A program made the position numbers and the translations under genes. A stretch of DNA of 64,000 bases from Cryobacterium lactosi. Its GTDB lineage: Bacteria > Actinomycetota > Actinomycetes > Actinomycetales > Microbacteriaceae. Shown here one piece after another: positions 42,563 through 51,274 of this stretch. The stretch lies in NCBI RefSeq assembly GCF_004403945.1, contig NZ_SOHM01000025.1, positions 64,205-128,204 of the forward strand. Direction: 5' to 3'. Every line of letters begins with the position of its first letter. Positions within the stretch are counted from its first letter, which is position 1. The notes under the pieces were generated by a model, which saw nothing but the letters and a program-made list of their open reading frames with translations, did no database searches and was not told the origin of the DNA.

Positions 42563-44158
42563 ATGACGGCAGGAATCAACGCCTCACCCTCCGCCTCGGC
42601 ATCGCGCTGGCCGCCGATCCAGAAGGACCCGACGACCTTCGCAGTGCGGCCCAACCTTCTCGACTATGAACGGACCAGGGCAGAGTTCAGCTGGGACACG
42701 GCTCGCCAGGCGCTGTCCGGGCTGCCGGGCGGCCGCGGGGTCAACATCGCCTACGAGGCCGTGGACCGGCACGCCGCCGGGCCTCTGGCCACGCATGAAG
42801 CGTTGAGGTTCGTACGCTCCGACGGCCCGACCAGGTCGCTCAGCTACGCCGAGCTGGCCGAACAGAGCGGCCGGTTCGCCAGTGTGCTGGACAGACTGGG
42901 TATCGAGCGAGGTGACAGGGTCTTCTCCCTGTGCGGGCGCATCCCGGAGCTCTATCTCGCCATCCTCGGCACCCTCAAGAACGGCAGTATCTTCTGCCCG
43001 CTTTTCTCCGCGTTCGGGCCCGAGCCCGTGCGGCAACGCTTGAAGCTCGGCTCCGGCCGGGCGCTGGTCACCACCCGGGCGTTGTACCGAAAGAAGGTCG
43101 CACCGATCCGAGCCGAGCTGCCCGAGCTCGTGCAGGTTCTGCTCGTTGATGCCGACGGTGATCCGGAGCCCGGCACCCTCGATCTGGCGGCGCTGATGGC
43201 CGAGGCGCCTCCGTACGGCGACCTGGTGGCCATGCAGCCTGAGGACATGGCTCTGCTGCACTTCACCAGCGACACCACCGGCACGCCCCAGGGAGCGGTG
43301 CACGTCCACGACGCCGTCACCTCGCATTACGCCACCGGCCTCTACGCGCTCGATCTGCACCCGGACGACATCTACTGGTGCACGGCCGATCCCGGCTGGG
43401 TGACCGGCACCTCATACGGCGTGATCGCGCCGCTCGTGCACGGGGTGACCACTGTCGTCGACGAGGACGAGCTCGACGTCGACCGGTTGTACCGAATCCT
43501 CGCCGAGCAGCGGGTGAGCGTCTGGTGCACCGCGCCGACGGCGTTACGGATGCTTATGAAGGCCGGCGCCGCACGCGCCGCAGGCCACGACCTGTCTGCG
43601 CTGCGTTTCGTGGCGAGTGTGGGTGAGCCGCTGAATCCCGAGGTGGTGTTGTGGGGCCAGGAGGCGTTCGGGCATCCGGTGCACGACACCTGGTGGCAGA
43701 CCGAAACCGGCGGGATCATGATCGCGAACTTCGCCGCCACCCCGATCCGGCCAGGATCGATGGGCCGGCCGCTGCCGGGTGTCGAGGCGGCTCTGGTGGC
43801 ACGGAACGCTGCGGGAAGCCCGGTACTGGCCGATAACGGGCAGGTTCAGCTGGTGACCGAACCGGATGCCCTGGGCGAACTGGCGCTCCGCCCGGGCTGG
43901 CCCTCGATGTTCCGGGGCTACCTGCACGACGAAGAGAGTTACCGGCGCTGCTTCGTGGGCGGCTGGTACCTCACCGGCGACCTGGCCAGGCGAGATGCCG
44001 ACGGGTACTACTGGTTCGTGGGCCGGGAGACGATGTGATCACCTCCTCCGGCCATCTGATCGGTCCGTTCGAGGTGGAGAGCACTGTAATGAACACGAGG
44101 CCGTGGCCGAAGCCGGTGTGATCGGCATCCCGGACCCGTGGCCGGCTGGGTCGGCTAG
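42563..44158 (+). pseudogene. acsA: Decayed acetyl-CoA synthetase (acsA)
   Basis: The intact frame runs 491 codons to a stop at 44038. It covers the AMP-binding N-domain: PGWVTGTSYGVIAPLVHG, ASVGEPLNPEVVLWGQEAFG and DTWWQTETGGIMIANF. At 44024-44032 a one-base deletion breaks the hinge: the other frame continues as DDVITSSGHLIGPFEVES. A second deletion near 44092 leads to HEAVAEAGVIGIPDP, and a third follows near 44140, after which similarity is lost at the convergent gene. The C-terminal domain with the catalytic Lys is missing. The P-loop is also degenerate: TSDTTGTPQG instead of a TSGTTGxPKG type, with the conserved Lys lost. The product cannot be a working acetyl-CoA synthetase. Confidence 0.85.
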
Positions 44159-45927
44159 GGGGCCGGCGGGAACGGCCGGGCGCCGAGCGCCAGGAGATAG
44201 GCGGCGACCCCGTCGAGGTCGGTGCCGCCCGACCGGTACCCCACATAACCGTCCCAACGCAGCAGGTAATGGGCGGTGCCGGGCCGCCTTCGGGAGGTGG
44301 CGGCCGCACGTGGAGCGGCGGACCAGCGCGACCGTGGGGCGGACGGGGTCAGTTCCACGGTGAGCACGTGCGCCCAGCGCGCCTGGAAATCCCGCATCCT
44401 GCGCTCTGACGGGCCGTCCGACCAGTCGGTGGCCGGTCCGCAGAGCAGCAGCCTGAAGACCGGCGGGTGCGAAGCCCTGCCGACGTCTGTCGCGTCGAAG
44501 GGTACGACCGGCGCCGCCCCCATCCCGGGTTGAGGGAATCGTTCGCCCGGCCGCGGCCCCCGGGTCAAGCGGGGGAGTCCCTCGACGGACAGTCCCGCGC
44601 GCGCACCTTTGTCGGCCGAGCGTGGGCTGCGCGGGTAACGGATGCTTAGTTCGGAGATCAGCCGGAAGCTGGCCCGGCGCACCCGAGCGCTGCGCAGCAG
44701 CAGCGCGGCAGCTGGAATGACGGGCCCGGCGCGCAGGCCCCGCAACAGCGGGTGCTGGCTGGTCGCCACCCTGAAGGCACGGTCGGTGAAGGCCAGCACC
44801 GAGCGTGCCACCGGCATCCGCTCCCGCTCGTAGCTGGCCAGCAGGTCCGCGCCGGCGTCACCACGGCAGACCAGCGCGAGTTTCCAGCCGAGGTTCACGG
44901 CATCTTGAATGCCGGTGTTCATGCCCTGGGCGCCGGCCGGGCTGTGGATATGGGCGGCATCACCGGCCAGGAACACCCGGCCGCGCGCGAAGCGGTCGGC
45001 GAGTCGGCTGCTGATGCTGAATTCGGTCAGCCAGACCGGGTGGTGCACCAGGATGTCCTGCCCGGTGTACCGAGTGACGGCGGCTTGCGCCAGCGAGAGG
45101 GTGACGGGGCCGGTGCGGCTGCCCGGCGGCAGCATCACCAGGAGCCGCCAGCCGGCCGGTGAGCCCAGCGGGAACAGGAACAGCCCTCCGGCTCCGGACA
45201 GGTACACGTGCACCCCTCCGGTCTCCAGGCCGTCGGCCTCGAGGTCGGCGAGGAGGAAACGCTGCGGGAACGCGTGGCCGCTGAAACCGATGCCGGCCAG
45301 GTGCCGGGTGGCGCTGTGGGCGCCGTCGCAGCCCACAACGTAGCGGGTGCGCACGGTCCGGGCCGGCACACCAGGGGATTCGAGGGTGCAGGTGACGCCG
45401 TCGTCGTCCTGGCTGAGTCCGGTCAGCGTGAGTCCTCGACGGATGCCGACACCCGCGCTGGCCAGGCGGTCGACGAGCACCCGTTCCGTGCCGGCCTGCG
45501 AGAGGAACAGCAGGAACGGGAAGCGGGTGTCGCCGATGGCCTCGTCGAACAGTGGCACGGCATGGCTGGGTGCTCGACGGCTGGGTGCTGGATGGTCGGG
45601 CGCAGCGCGGCTGCGCGCGTGGGCGCTGCCGCGGCGCCGGCCGCGACCGTGCAGCAGCAGGGTCCCGGTCGGATTGCCCGCCGTCACCAGGTCGTCCGCG
45701 AGGGAGTTGCGATCGAGGACCTCCAGGGTGCGCGCCTGAATGGCCAGCGCACGGGACTCGTGCACGGCATCCGGTGCGCTGTCGACGATCATCGCGGCGA
45801 CACCGAGGCTGTGCAGTTCACGGGCGAGGGCGAGCCCGGTGGGTCCGGCGCCCACGATCAGGACGTCGGCATCGAAGGCGGTACCGGTACCGACCCTCCC
45901 GTTCGCAGCGTTCCCGGCACCCGCCAT
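44155..45927 (-). CDS. FAD-dependent aromatic monooxygenase-like protein
   Basis: A 590-residue group A flavoprotein hydroxylase (PheA/TfdB/PgaE type). FAD binding is shown by VLIVGAGPTGLALARELHSLG (about residues 22-42), VVGCDGAHSATRHLAG near 208 and GRVFLAGDAAHIHSPAGAQGMNTGIQDAVNLGWKLALV near 338-375. A C-terminal thioredoxin-like region is degenerate. Between residues about 92 and 120 lies a basic low-complexity stretch (RGRRRGSAHARSRAAP) absent from typical members, with a 15-base DNA repeat next to it. Start and substrate are uncertain. The 3' end overlaps the acsA remnant on the other strand. Confidence 0.85.
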   Translation of the reverse strand: MAGAGNAANGRVGTGTAFDADVLIVGAGPTGLALARELHSLGVAAMIVDSAPDAVHESRALAIQARTLEVLDRNSLADDLVTAGNPTGTLLLHGRGRRRGSAHARSRAAPDHPAPSRRAPSHAVPLFDEAIGDTRFPFLLFLSQAGTERVLVDRLASAGVGIRRGLTLTGLSQDDDGVTCTLESPGVPARTVRTRYVVGCDGAHSATRHLAGIGFSGHAFPQRFLLADLEADGLETGGVHVYLSGAGGLFLFPLGSPAGWRLLVMLPPGSRTGPVTLSLAQAAVTRYTGQDILVHHPVWLTEFSISSRLADRFARGRVFLAGDAAHIHSPAGAQGMNTGIQDAVNLGWKLALVCRGDAGADLLASYERERMPVARSVLAFTDRAFRVATSQHPLLRGLRAGPVIPAAALLLRSARVRRASFRLISELSIRYPRSPRSADKGARAGLSVEGLPRLTRGPRPGERFPQPGMGAAPVVPFDATDVGRASHPPVFRLLLCGPATDWSDGPSERRMRDFQARWAHVLTVELTPSAPRSRWSAAPRAAATSRRRPGTAHYLLRWDGYVGYRSGGTDLDGVAAYLLALGARPFPPAP

Positions 45928-45931
45928 CCTG

Positions 45932-46282
45932 TCACCGTGAAGCGAAACCCGTGGTGCCGGATCCGACCGGTCCTGCCTGGTCCTGCGGTTGCTGCCCGTC
46001 CGGAGTCGGGGCCCACGGGCCGAACGAGGTTTCCTTCACCAGCCGTCCGGCGCGGTCCCAGGTGCGCCACATTCCTACCTGATGCCCCAGGTCGAATTCC
46101 CCGGAGCGCATCAGCGAACCGTCCGGGCGGAACCACTCCCAGTGCCCGTGGAGTTTGCCGTCGAGCTCGAAACCGTTGGCCTTCACCGACCCGTCCAAGA
46201 AGTGGTCGAGACGCGGAACCGGCACGCCGACGCGCGGCGAGGGCACGGGGGACGCCGCGGGGGAGGAGGGTGGCGAGGTCAT
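45932..46282 (-). CDS. MORN/YwqK-type repeat protein
   Basis: A 116-residue protein with a Ser/Pro-rich N-terminus and MORN-like repeats: GFELDGKLHGHWEWFRPDGSLMRSGEFDLGHQVGMWRTWDRAGRLVKET (about residues 37-86). The family is often named YwqK antitoxin, but similar stand-alone proteins are common in actinobacteria and no toxin partner is next to it. The ATG at 46282 has GAGG-rich sequence before it; the longer frame to 46519 is not conserved. It ends four bases before the monooxygenase start and may be in the same transcript. Confidence 0.78.
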   Translation of the reverse strand: MTSPPSSPAASPVPSPRVGVPVPRLDHFLDGSVKANGFELDGKLHGHWEWFRPDGSLMRSGEFDLGHQVGMWRTWDRAGRLVKETSFGPWAPTPDGQQPQDQAGPVGSGTTGFASR

Positions 46283-46537
46283 GCCCCCATGCTGCCCCCG
46301 AATGTCCCATCGCTCAACGGCGGTCACCCGCCGTCTCCGACGGGCGTAGGGTTGTAACCCAGACGGGGGTATTGCCGGTGGGGACAGCGTGAGGTCGCCC
46401 GCCGGGCCCTGTGGGCGCAGTACCGGCTGACAATCCGTTCCCGGCCTGATGACGCGCCGGTGAACGCGCGGCCGCGCATCCGGGCACACCGACGGATGCA
46501 CTCGCCTGAGCGTCAACATTCACGCGGGGGAGTGACA

Positions 46538-47344
46538 ATGACCGAAACTCACAGCACAGGTGACACCGCGGTGGCGGCTCGGGCGCTTCGCAAGACCTAC
46601 GGCCGAGGTGAATCGGCGGTCGCCGCGCTCGCCGACGTCTCGGTGGACTTTCCCCGCGGTCAGTTCGCCGCCGTGATGGGACCGTCGGGGTCGGGCAAAT
46701 CCACTCTGATGCACTGCCTGGCCGGGCTCGACACCGTCAGCAGCGGCACCGTCTGGATCGACGGCACCCCGATCACCGGGTTGCGTGATCGTGGGCTCAC
46801 CAGGCTCCGCCGGGAGAAGATCGGGTTCGTCTTCCAGGCCTACAACCTCGTGCCCACCCTCACGGCCAGGCAGAACATCGTTCTTCCCCTGGCGTTGGCA
46901 CGGCGCCGGGTAGACCGGGCCTGGTTCGACGAGGTCGTGCAGACCCTCGGGCTCACCGGCCGGCTGAAGCACCGCCCGCACGAGTTGTCCGGCGGGCAGC
47001 AGCAGCGGGTGGCGGTGGCGCGGGCGCTGCTCGGCCGGCCGGCCGTGATCTTCGCCGACGAGCCCACCGGAAATCTCGACTCCGTGGCTGGGGCCGAGGT
47101 GCTCGCGCTGTTGCGCACAAGCGTGGCCCAGTGGGGCCAAACGGTGATCATGGTCACCCACGACGCCGTCGCGGCCGCGTACTCCGACCGCGTCGTACTC
47201 CTCGGCGACGGGCGTCTCGCGGGCGAGTTGCACGCCCCGACAGTCGACTCCGTGCTCTCGGCGCTGCACGGTGTGGCGCTGCCCGGTTCGGTGCTGCCCG
47301 GTTCGGCGCTGCCTGGTTCGGTGCTGCCCGGTTCGACCCTGTGA
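46538..47344 (+). CDS. ABC exporter ATPase, MacB/LolD type
   Basis: A 268-residue ATPase: Walker A GPSGSGKSTLMH near residue 48, Q-loop FVFQAYNLVPTLTARQNI near 100, signature LSGGQQQRVAVARALL near 152-167 and Walker B VIFADEPTGNLDS near 172. This combination is typical of MacB/LolD/FtsE-type exporters. The C-terminus carries the repeated peptide LPGSV, LPGSA, LPGSV, LPGST encoded by a 15-base tandem repeat; this tail is not part of the fold. GGGGGAG precedes the ATG at 46538. The stop overlaps the permease start (GTGA). Confidence 0.93.
   Translation: MTETHSTGDTAVAARALRKTYGRGESAVAALADVSVDFPRGQFAAVMGPSGSGKSTLMHCLAGLDTVSSGTVWIDGTPITGLRDRGLTRLRREKIGFVFQAYNLVPTLTARQNIVLPLALARRRVDRAWFDEVVQTLGLTGRLKHRPHELSGGQQQRVAVARALLGRPAVIFADEPTGNLDSVAGAEVLALLRTSVAQWGQTVIMVTHDAVAAAYSDRVVLLGDGRLAGELHAPTVDSVLSALHGVALPGSVLPGSALPGSVLPGSTL
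47276..47335 (+). repeat. 15-bp tandem repeat at the 3' end of the ABC ATPase gene
   Basis: Four 15-base units, GCGCTGCCCGGTTCG or GTGCTGCCCGGTTCG with one T substitution, run from 47276 to 47335 and encode the LPGS(V/A) repeats just before the stop. Confidence 0.92.
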
Positions 47345-49842
47345 TCAGGGTCCTCTTCGCCGGCCTGCGCGCCACGCTGGCCCGGCTGCTGGCGACGGGA
47401 CTGGCGGTGGCACTCTCGGTGGGTTTCGTCGTCGCCACACTGACACTCTCGGCCACCTTCACACGCACTACCGAGGACTCCCTCGCGGCGAGCATGGCCA
47501 AGGCTGACGTGCTGGTCACCCAGACGGTGGCCGAGATGGCCAGCTCCGACCCGCGCACCTCCACGGACGTGCTGCTGACCCTGCTGCCGGAGGTGCGGGC
47601 TGCCCCAGGGGTGACCGGCGCCGACGTGGAACGGCTCGCCTACGTGGACCTCCGGTTCGGCGAGACCCGCAGTGTGGCGCAGATCGGCGCGGTGCTGGAC
47701 GAGTCGGTGCGCTGGCAGACCCTCACCTCCGGCCGATGGCCCCAGACAAACACCGAGGCCACGCTCGACCAGGCGTCCGCCGAGTCGCTTCGGGTTGCCG
47801 AGGGGGACAGCCTGACGGTCGCCGCCGTCGGGTCCGGGGTGAGCCCCAGCGCCGTGACCGTCGTGGGCATCACCGCCCAGCAGGCCGCCGGCGTAGGCAC
47901 CGGCGGTCCCGCCCTCCTGATGCAGCCGAAGGCCCTGAACGACCCGGCCCTGTTCAGCCTGTCGACGTCGATCCTGGTCGCCGGCGGTGATGCGGATGCC
48001 GTCGCGGCGTCGGTGTCCGACGCCGTCGCCGGAGCGTCAGGCATCGTGGTGCAGACCCGGACAGAGGCCGTCGATCACCAGACCGCCCAGCTCTCAGGCA
48101 GTGCCACCGTGCTCACGAGCATCCTGATGGCCTTCGCCGCGATCGCCTTGTTCGTGGCGTCCATCGTGATCGCCAACACCTTCCAGGTGTTGGTCAGCCA
48201 GCGAACCAGGGAGCTGGCGCTGCTGCGCTGTGTCGGCGCCGGTGCCGGCCAGGTGCGCCGGCTGATCCTGGGCGAGGCGCTGTTGCTGGGCTTGGTGGCC
48301 TCGGCGCTCGGAGTGGGCATCGGCGTGGCCGGGGCCGGCGTGCTGGCTGAACTCAGCCGGGACGGCGCATCCGGTGTGCACCTCGGCCGGCTCCTGATCG
48401 ATCCGGCGCTGCTGGCCGTCGGGTTCGGGATCGGGGTGCTGCTCACCGTCGGGTCTGCGCTCTCCCCGGCGCACCGGGCGACCCGGGTACGCCCGGTCGC
48501 GGCCCTGCGGGCCGTCGCGGCGCCGGCCAGTGTGCGCCAGGGGGTTGTCGGTGCGGTCGTGGCCCTGGCCCTCGTCGGGCTCGGTGGAACCGGCCTGTAC
48601 CTCGGGGCGACCCGGTCCGGCCTGACGCTGGCGGTTGTGTCCGGCGTGGTCAGCTTCCTCGGCATCCTTCTCGCCTCCGCCCTGTTCATCCCGTGGATTG
48701 TGCGACTGGTCGGGTCAACGATCGGCTGGACCTCGGTGCCGGCCAGGCTGGCCGCCCGCAACGCCACCCGCAATCCCGCGCGCACGGCATCGACGGCCGC
48801 CGCCCTGCTGGTGGGAGTGACGCTGGTGACGATGATGGTGGTGGGCGTCACGTCGGTGCGCACCTCGATCGGCGACAAGATCGACGAGAAACGTCCAGTC
48901 GACCTCACCGTGCAGTCGGTGGACCCGGCGGGGATGACGGTGGAGCAGATCGACGGCATCAGTGCGATGCCCGATGTGCAGTACTCCACCTCGGTGGCCT
49001 CGGCCCGGCTCACCATCACCCTGGCCGACGGAGCGTCCGTGGTGTTGCCGGCTCGCGGCGTCGACTCGGCCCAAGCGCAGCACGTGGCCCGGTCGACGGT
49101 TCTGCTGCCTGACGACGGACAACTCCTGCTCAATCCCGCGGACGCCGGCGCCATGCAGGACGGCGAGAACGTGACGGTGACCGGAGACGCCGGCAGCGCC
49201 GAGCTGACGGTGGCTTTCGCGGCGACCGCGCCGCGCAAGCAAGCGACGCTGACCAAGACCGACCTGCTCGGGTTGGTGGTGACGCCGGTCACCGGGCAGG
49301 TGCAGCTGCGGTTGGGTGACGGGATCACCAGCAGCCAGGTGCAGCAGCTGAGCAGCGACATCCTGTCGGTGAGCGAGGCGTTCACCGTGGGCGGTGGGGC
49401 GCCGGAGCGCACGTACTACGAGCAGATCCTCGACGTGATGCTGCTCATCGTGCTGGCCCTGCTCACGATGGCGGTGGTGATCGCCTGTGTGGGGGTGGCC
49501 AACACAATGGCGTTGTCTGTGCACGAGCGGCGCCGCGAGTCCGCGCTGTTACGAGCCCTCGGCCTGACCAGGGGGCAACTTCGGACCACCCTGGGAATCG
49601 AGGCGACGCTGATCACGGTGGTGGCCGCGGCCTGCGGTATCGGGCTGGGCGTGCTGTACGCCTGGGCCGGTCTGTCGGCGGTGGCGCTGCAGGCGCAGAA
49701 ACTCGCGTTGACGGTGCACCTGCCGTGGACCCAATTGGGAATCGTCTTGCTGGGAGCACTGGTGGCCGGTTTGGTGGCCACCGTCGTGCCGGCCAGTGCG
49801 GCGGCGCGGCGCTCGCCGGTGGAGAGCCTCACCCACGAGTAA
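47341..49842 (+). CDS. ABC exporter permease, FtsX/MacB type
   Basis: An 833-residue membrane protein with two FtsX-like domains. The first helix is LLATGLAVALSVGFVVATLTLSATF (about residues 15-39). Two groups of three or four helices lie near 260-370 (ending with QVRRLILGEALLLGLVASALGVG) and near 690-825 (HERRRESALLRALGLTRGQLRTTLGIEATLITVVAAACGIGLG). A large extracytoplasmic domain precedes each group, and two further helices lie near 400-460. Together with the preceding ATPase it probably exports a lipid, peptide or lipoprotein. GTG at 47341 overlaps the ATPase stop. Confidence 0.92.
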   Translation: MIRVLFAGLRATLARLLATGLAVALSVGFVVATLTLSATFTRTTEDSLAASMAKADVLVTQTVAEMASSDPRTSTDVLLTLLPEVRAAPGVTGADVERLAYVDLRFGETRSVAQIGAVLDESVRWQTLTSGRWPQTNTEATLDQASAESLRVAEGDSLTVAAVGSGVSPSAVTVVGITAQQAAGVGTGGPALLMQPKALNDPALFSLSTSILVAGGDADAVAASVSDAVAGASGIVVQTRTEAVDHQTAQLSGSATVLTSILMAFAAIALFVASIVIANTFQVLVSQRTRELALLRCVGAGAGQVRRLILGEALLLGLVASALGVGIGVAGAGVLAELSRDGASGVHLGRLLIDPALLAVGFGIGVLLTVGSALSPAHRATRVRPVAALRAVAAPASVRQGVVGAVVALALVGLGGTGLYLGATRSGLTLAVVSGVVSFLGILLASALFIPWIVRLVGSTIGWTSVPARLAARNATRNPARTASTAAALLVGVTLVTMMVVGVTSVRTSIGDKIDEKRPVDLTVQSVDPAGMTVEQIDGISAMPDVQYSTSVASARLTITLADGASVVLPARGVDSAQAQHVARSTVLLPDDGQLLLNPADAGAMQDGENVTVTGDAGSAELTVAFAATAPRKQATLTKTDLLGLVVTPVTGQVQLRLGDGITSSQVQQLSSDILSVSEAFTVGGGAPERTYYEQILDVMLLIVLALLTMAVVIACVGVANTMALSVHERRRESALLRALGLTRGQLRTTLGIEATLITVVAAACGIGLGVLYAWAGLSAVALQAQKLALTVHLPWTQLGIVLLGALVAGLVATVVPASAAARRSPVESLTHE

Positions 49843-49881
49843 CTGCGTCGACGGCGGGGCGGGCGCGGGGTGCCCCGACGC

Positions 49882-50625
49882 TCAGGCGTCCGGGTCGTCC
49901 GGGTTCAGGTCGTCGGCGTCCAGGTCGTCCGCGTCCAGGTCGCCGGGGCCGGGCACCCTGAACGCGTCGGCGGCCGCTTCGGTGCAGTCGAAGATGGACC
50001 GCAGCAGGCCGGCCATGGTGGTGGACCGCAGCATCTCGACCTGGTCCAGTGGACCGACCGGGGCAATGCCGGCCAGCTGCCAGGCGGCCTCGACGGGGTC
50101 CTCCGAGAGGGCGACGTTGGCCGACCAGGCGTCGTCGGTGAATTCGCTGGCCAGGGACAGGGTGCGGCGCACGGTCTGCTCGGCGAGCACTCGCAGCGGG
50201 GTGAGGGCGTCGTCCCAGACCAGGGCGGGCAGCTCACGCACCACGGCCTGCGGAAACGGGGTGTCCTGACTCCACTCGACAACCTCGATGCGCCGGTCCC
50301 CCTGCGCAACCAGGCCGACGAACCCCTCCGGCGCCACCAGCTCGAGCACCTGCGCGACGGTGCCGGTGCTGAACCGGTGTTCGCCGCCGCCCACCTCCTG
50401 GCCGCGTTCGATGAGGACAACGCCGAACTCGGCCGGCTCCGATTCCAGGATGCTCGCCAGCATGATGAGGTAACGCTCCTCGAAGACCCTCAGCTGCAAC
50501 GGCATGTACGGAAAGAGCACGGAGCCGAGCGGGAACATCGGCAGGCCCGACGTGCCCGCGGGCACACCGGCGGCCGGGGTCTCCGGGATCTCAGGCTCGT
50601 CGGGTGGTTTCCCCTGTATCGACAT
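49882..50625 (-). CDS. Lon N-terminal (substrate-binding) domain protein
   Basis: A 247-residue stand-alone LON substrate-binding domain protein without ATPase or protease domains. LPMFPLGSVLFPYMPLQLRVFEERYLIMLASIL (about residues 28-60) and FGVVLIERGQEVGG near 68-81 are the domain start. Such proteins are widespread in actinobacteria with unknown role. The C-terminus ends in acidic repeats (DLDADDLDADDLNPDDPDA) encoded by a 15-base tandem repeat. It is convergent with the exporter permease. Confidence 0.9.
   Translation of the reverse strand: MSIQGKPPDEPEIPETPAAGVPAGTSGLPMFPLGSVLFPYMPLQLRVFEERYLIMLASILESEPAEFGVVLIERGQEVGGGEHRFSTGTVAQVLELVAPEGFVGLVAQGDRRIEVVEWSQDTPFPQAVVRELPALVWDDALTPLRVLAEQTVRRTLSLASEFTDDAWSANVALSEDPVEAAWQLAGIAPVGPLDQVEMLRSTTMAGLLRSIFDCTEAAADAFRVPGPGDLDADDLDADDLNPDDPDA
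49886..49945 (-). repeat. 15-bp tandem repeat at the 3' end of the Lon-domain gene
   Basis: Plus-strand units GCGTCCGGGTCGTCC, GGGTTCAGGTCGTCG, GCGTCCAGGTCGTCC and GCGTCCAGGTCGCCG follow each other exactly and code on the minus strand for the acidic LDADD repeats just before the stop at 49882. Confidence 0.88.
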
Positions 50626-50726
50626 GACCCCAGCGAATCACGCTCCCGGAGGAAAACCAAGCACCTTGGCGGCTGGGAATGGCCGGGGACTCGGCATCCG
50701 GCTGACAAGTCCGCCCTGCGGGCAGA

Positions 50727-51137
50727 TCAGTCGAGCCGTTTGGAGAGCACGCGCACGTCGGCATCCATGAACCCCAGCCGGTCGTAGAAGCCGGTGACGG
50801 CGGTATTCGTCTCGCGCACCATGAGCTGCAGCTTGACGGCGCCGCGCTCGACCAGCCAGGCTTCGGCCGCCTGCATCAGCCGGCGGCCGAGGCCCGTGCC
50901 CCGCTCGGCCATGGCCACAGCGAGGTAATAGACCCAGCCGCGGTGGCCATCGTGGCCGACCATCACGGTGCCGACCAGTCGACCGTCGAGGAATGCGCCG
51001 AGCACCGTCGACGTCGTGCCGTCCAGCGCGCGACGGAGGTCGGTGGCTGGGGGATTCCACGGGCGGGTGAGGCCGGCTTCCTCCCACAGCGCGGTCACGG
51101 CCTCGAGATCGGCGGGGGAGACATCCTTGATCTGCAT
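50727..51137 (-). CDS. GNAT-family acetyltransferase (YpeA-like)
   Basis: A 136-residue single-domain acetyltransferase. LGAFLDGRLVGTVMVGHDGHRGWVYYLAVAMAERGTGLGRRLMQAAEAWL (about residues 46-95) contains the acetyl-CoA loop R-G-T-G-L-G, and VRETNTAVTGFYDRLGFM near 106-123 is the C-terminal part. The arrangement fits the YpeA group. The substrate is unknown. It is divergent from the large membrane protein gene and has a 137-base region between the starts. Confidence 0.9.
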   Translation of the reverse strand: MQIKDVSPADLEAVTALWEEAGLTRPWNPPATDLRRALDGTTSTVLGAFLDGRLVGTVMVGHDGHRGWVYYLAVAMAERGTGLGRRLMQAAEAWLVERGAVKLQLMVRETNTAVTGFYDRLGFMDADVRVLSKRLD

Positions 51138-51274
51138 CGCTCCATTCTGCCGGGCGTTCTGCTGGCCCTGCCGCAGGCACCTGCCGAGCGGTTCCTCACC
51201 GGGTTGCCGCGGGGCCGGACTTGGGGGCTGGCCAGCTTTTTTCCGCTACGCTTCAAGCGAAAGCTGGGGGAAGC

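Noticed and set aside
45932-46282. YwqK-like protein as antitoxin of a toxin-antitoxin pair
   Set aside because: No small toxin gene is adjacent, and MORN-type proteins of this kind are common without any toxin partner.
47276-47335. LPGSV repeats as sortase LPxTG-like signals
   Set aside because: The residues are Ser-Val and not Thr-Gly, the protein is a cytoplasmic ATPase, and there is no hydrophobic helix or basic tail after them.
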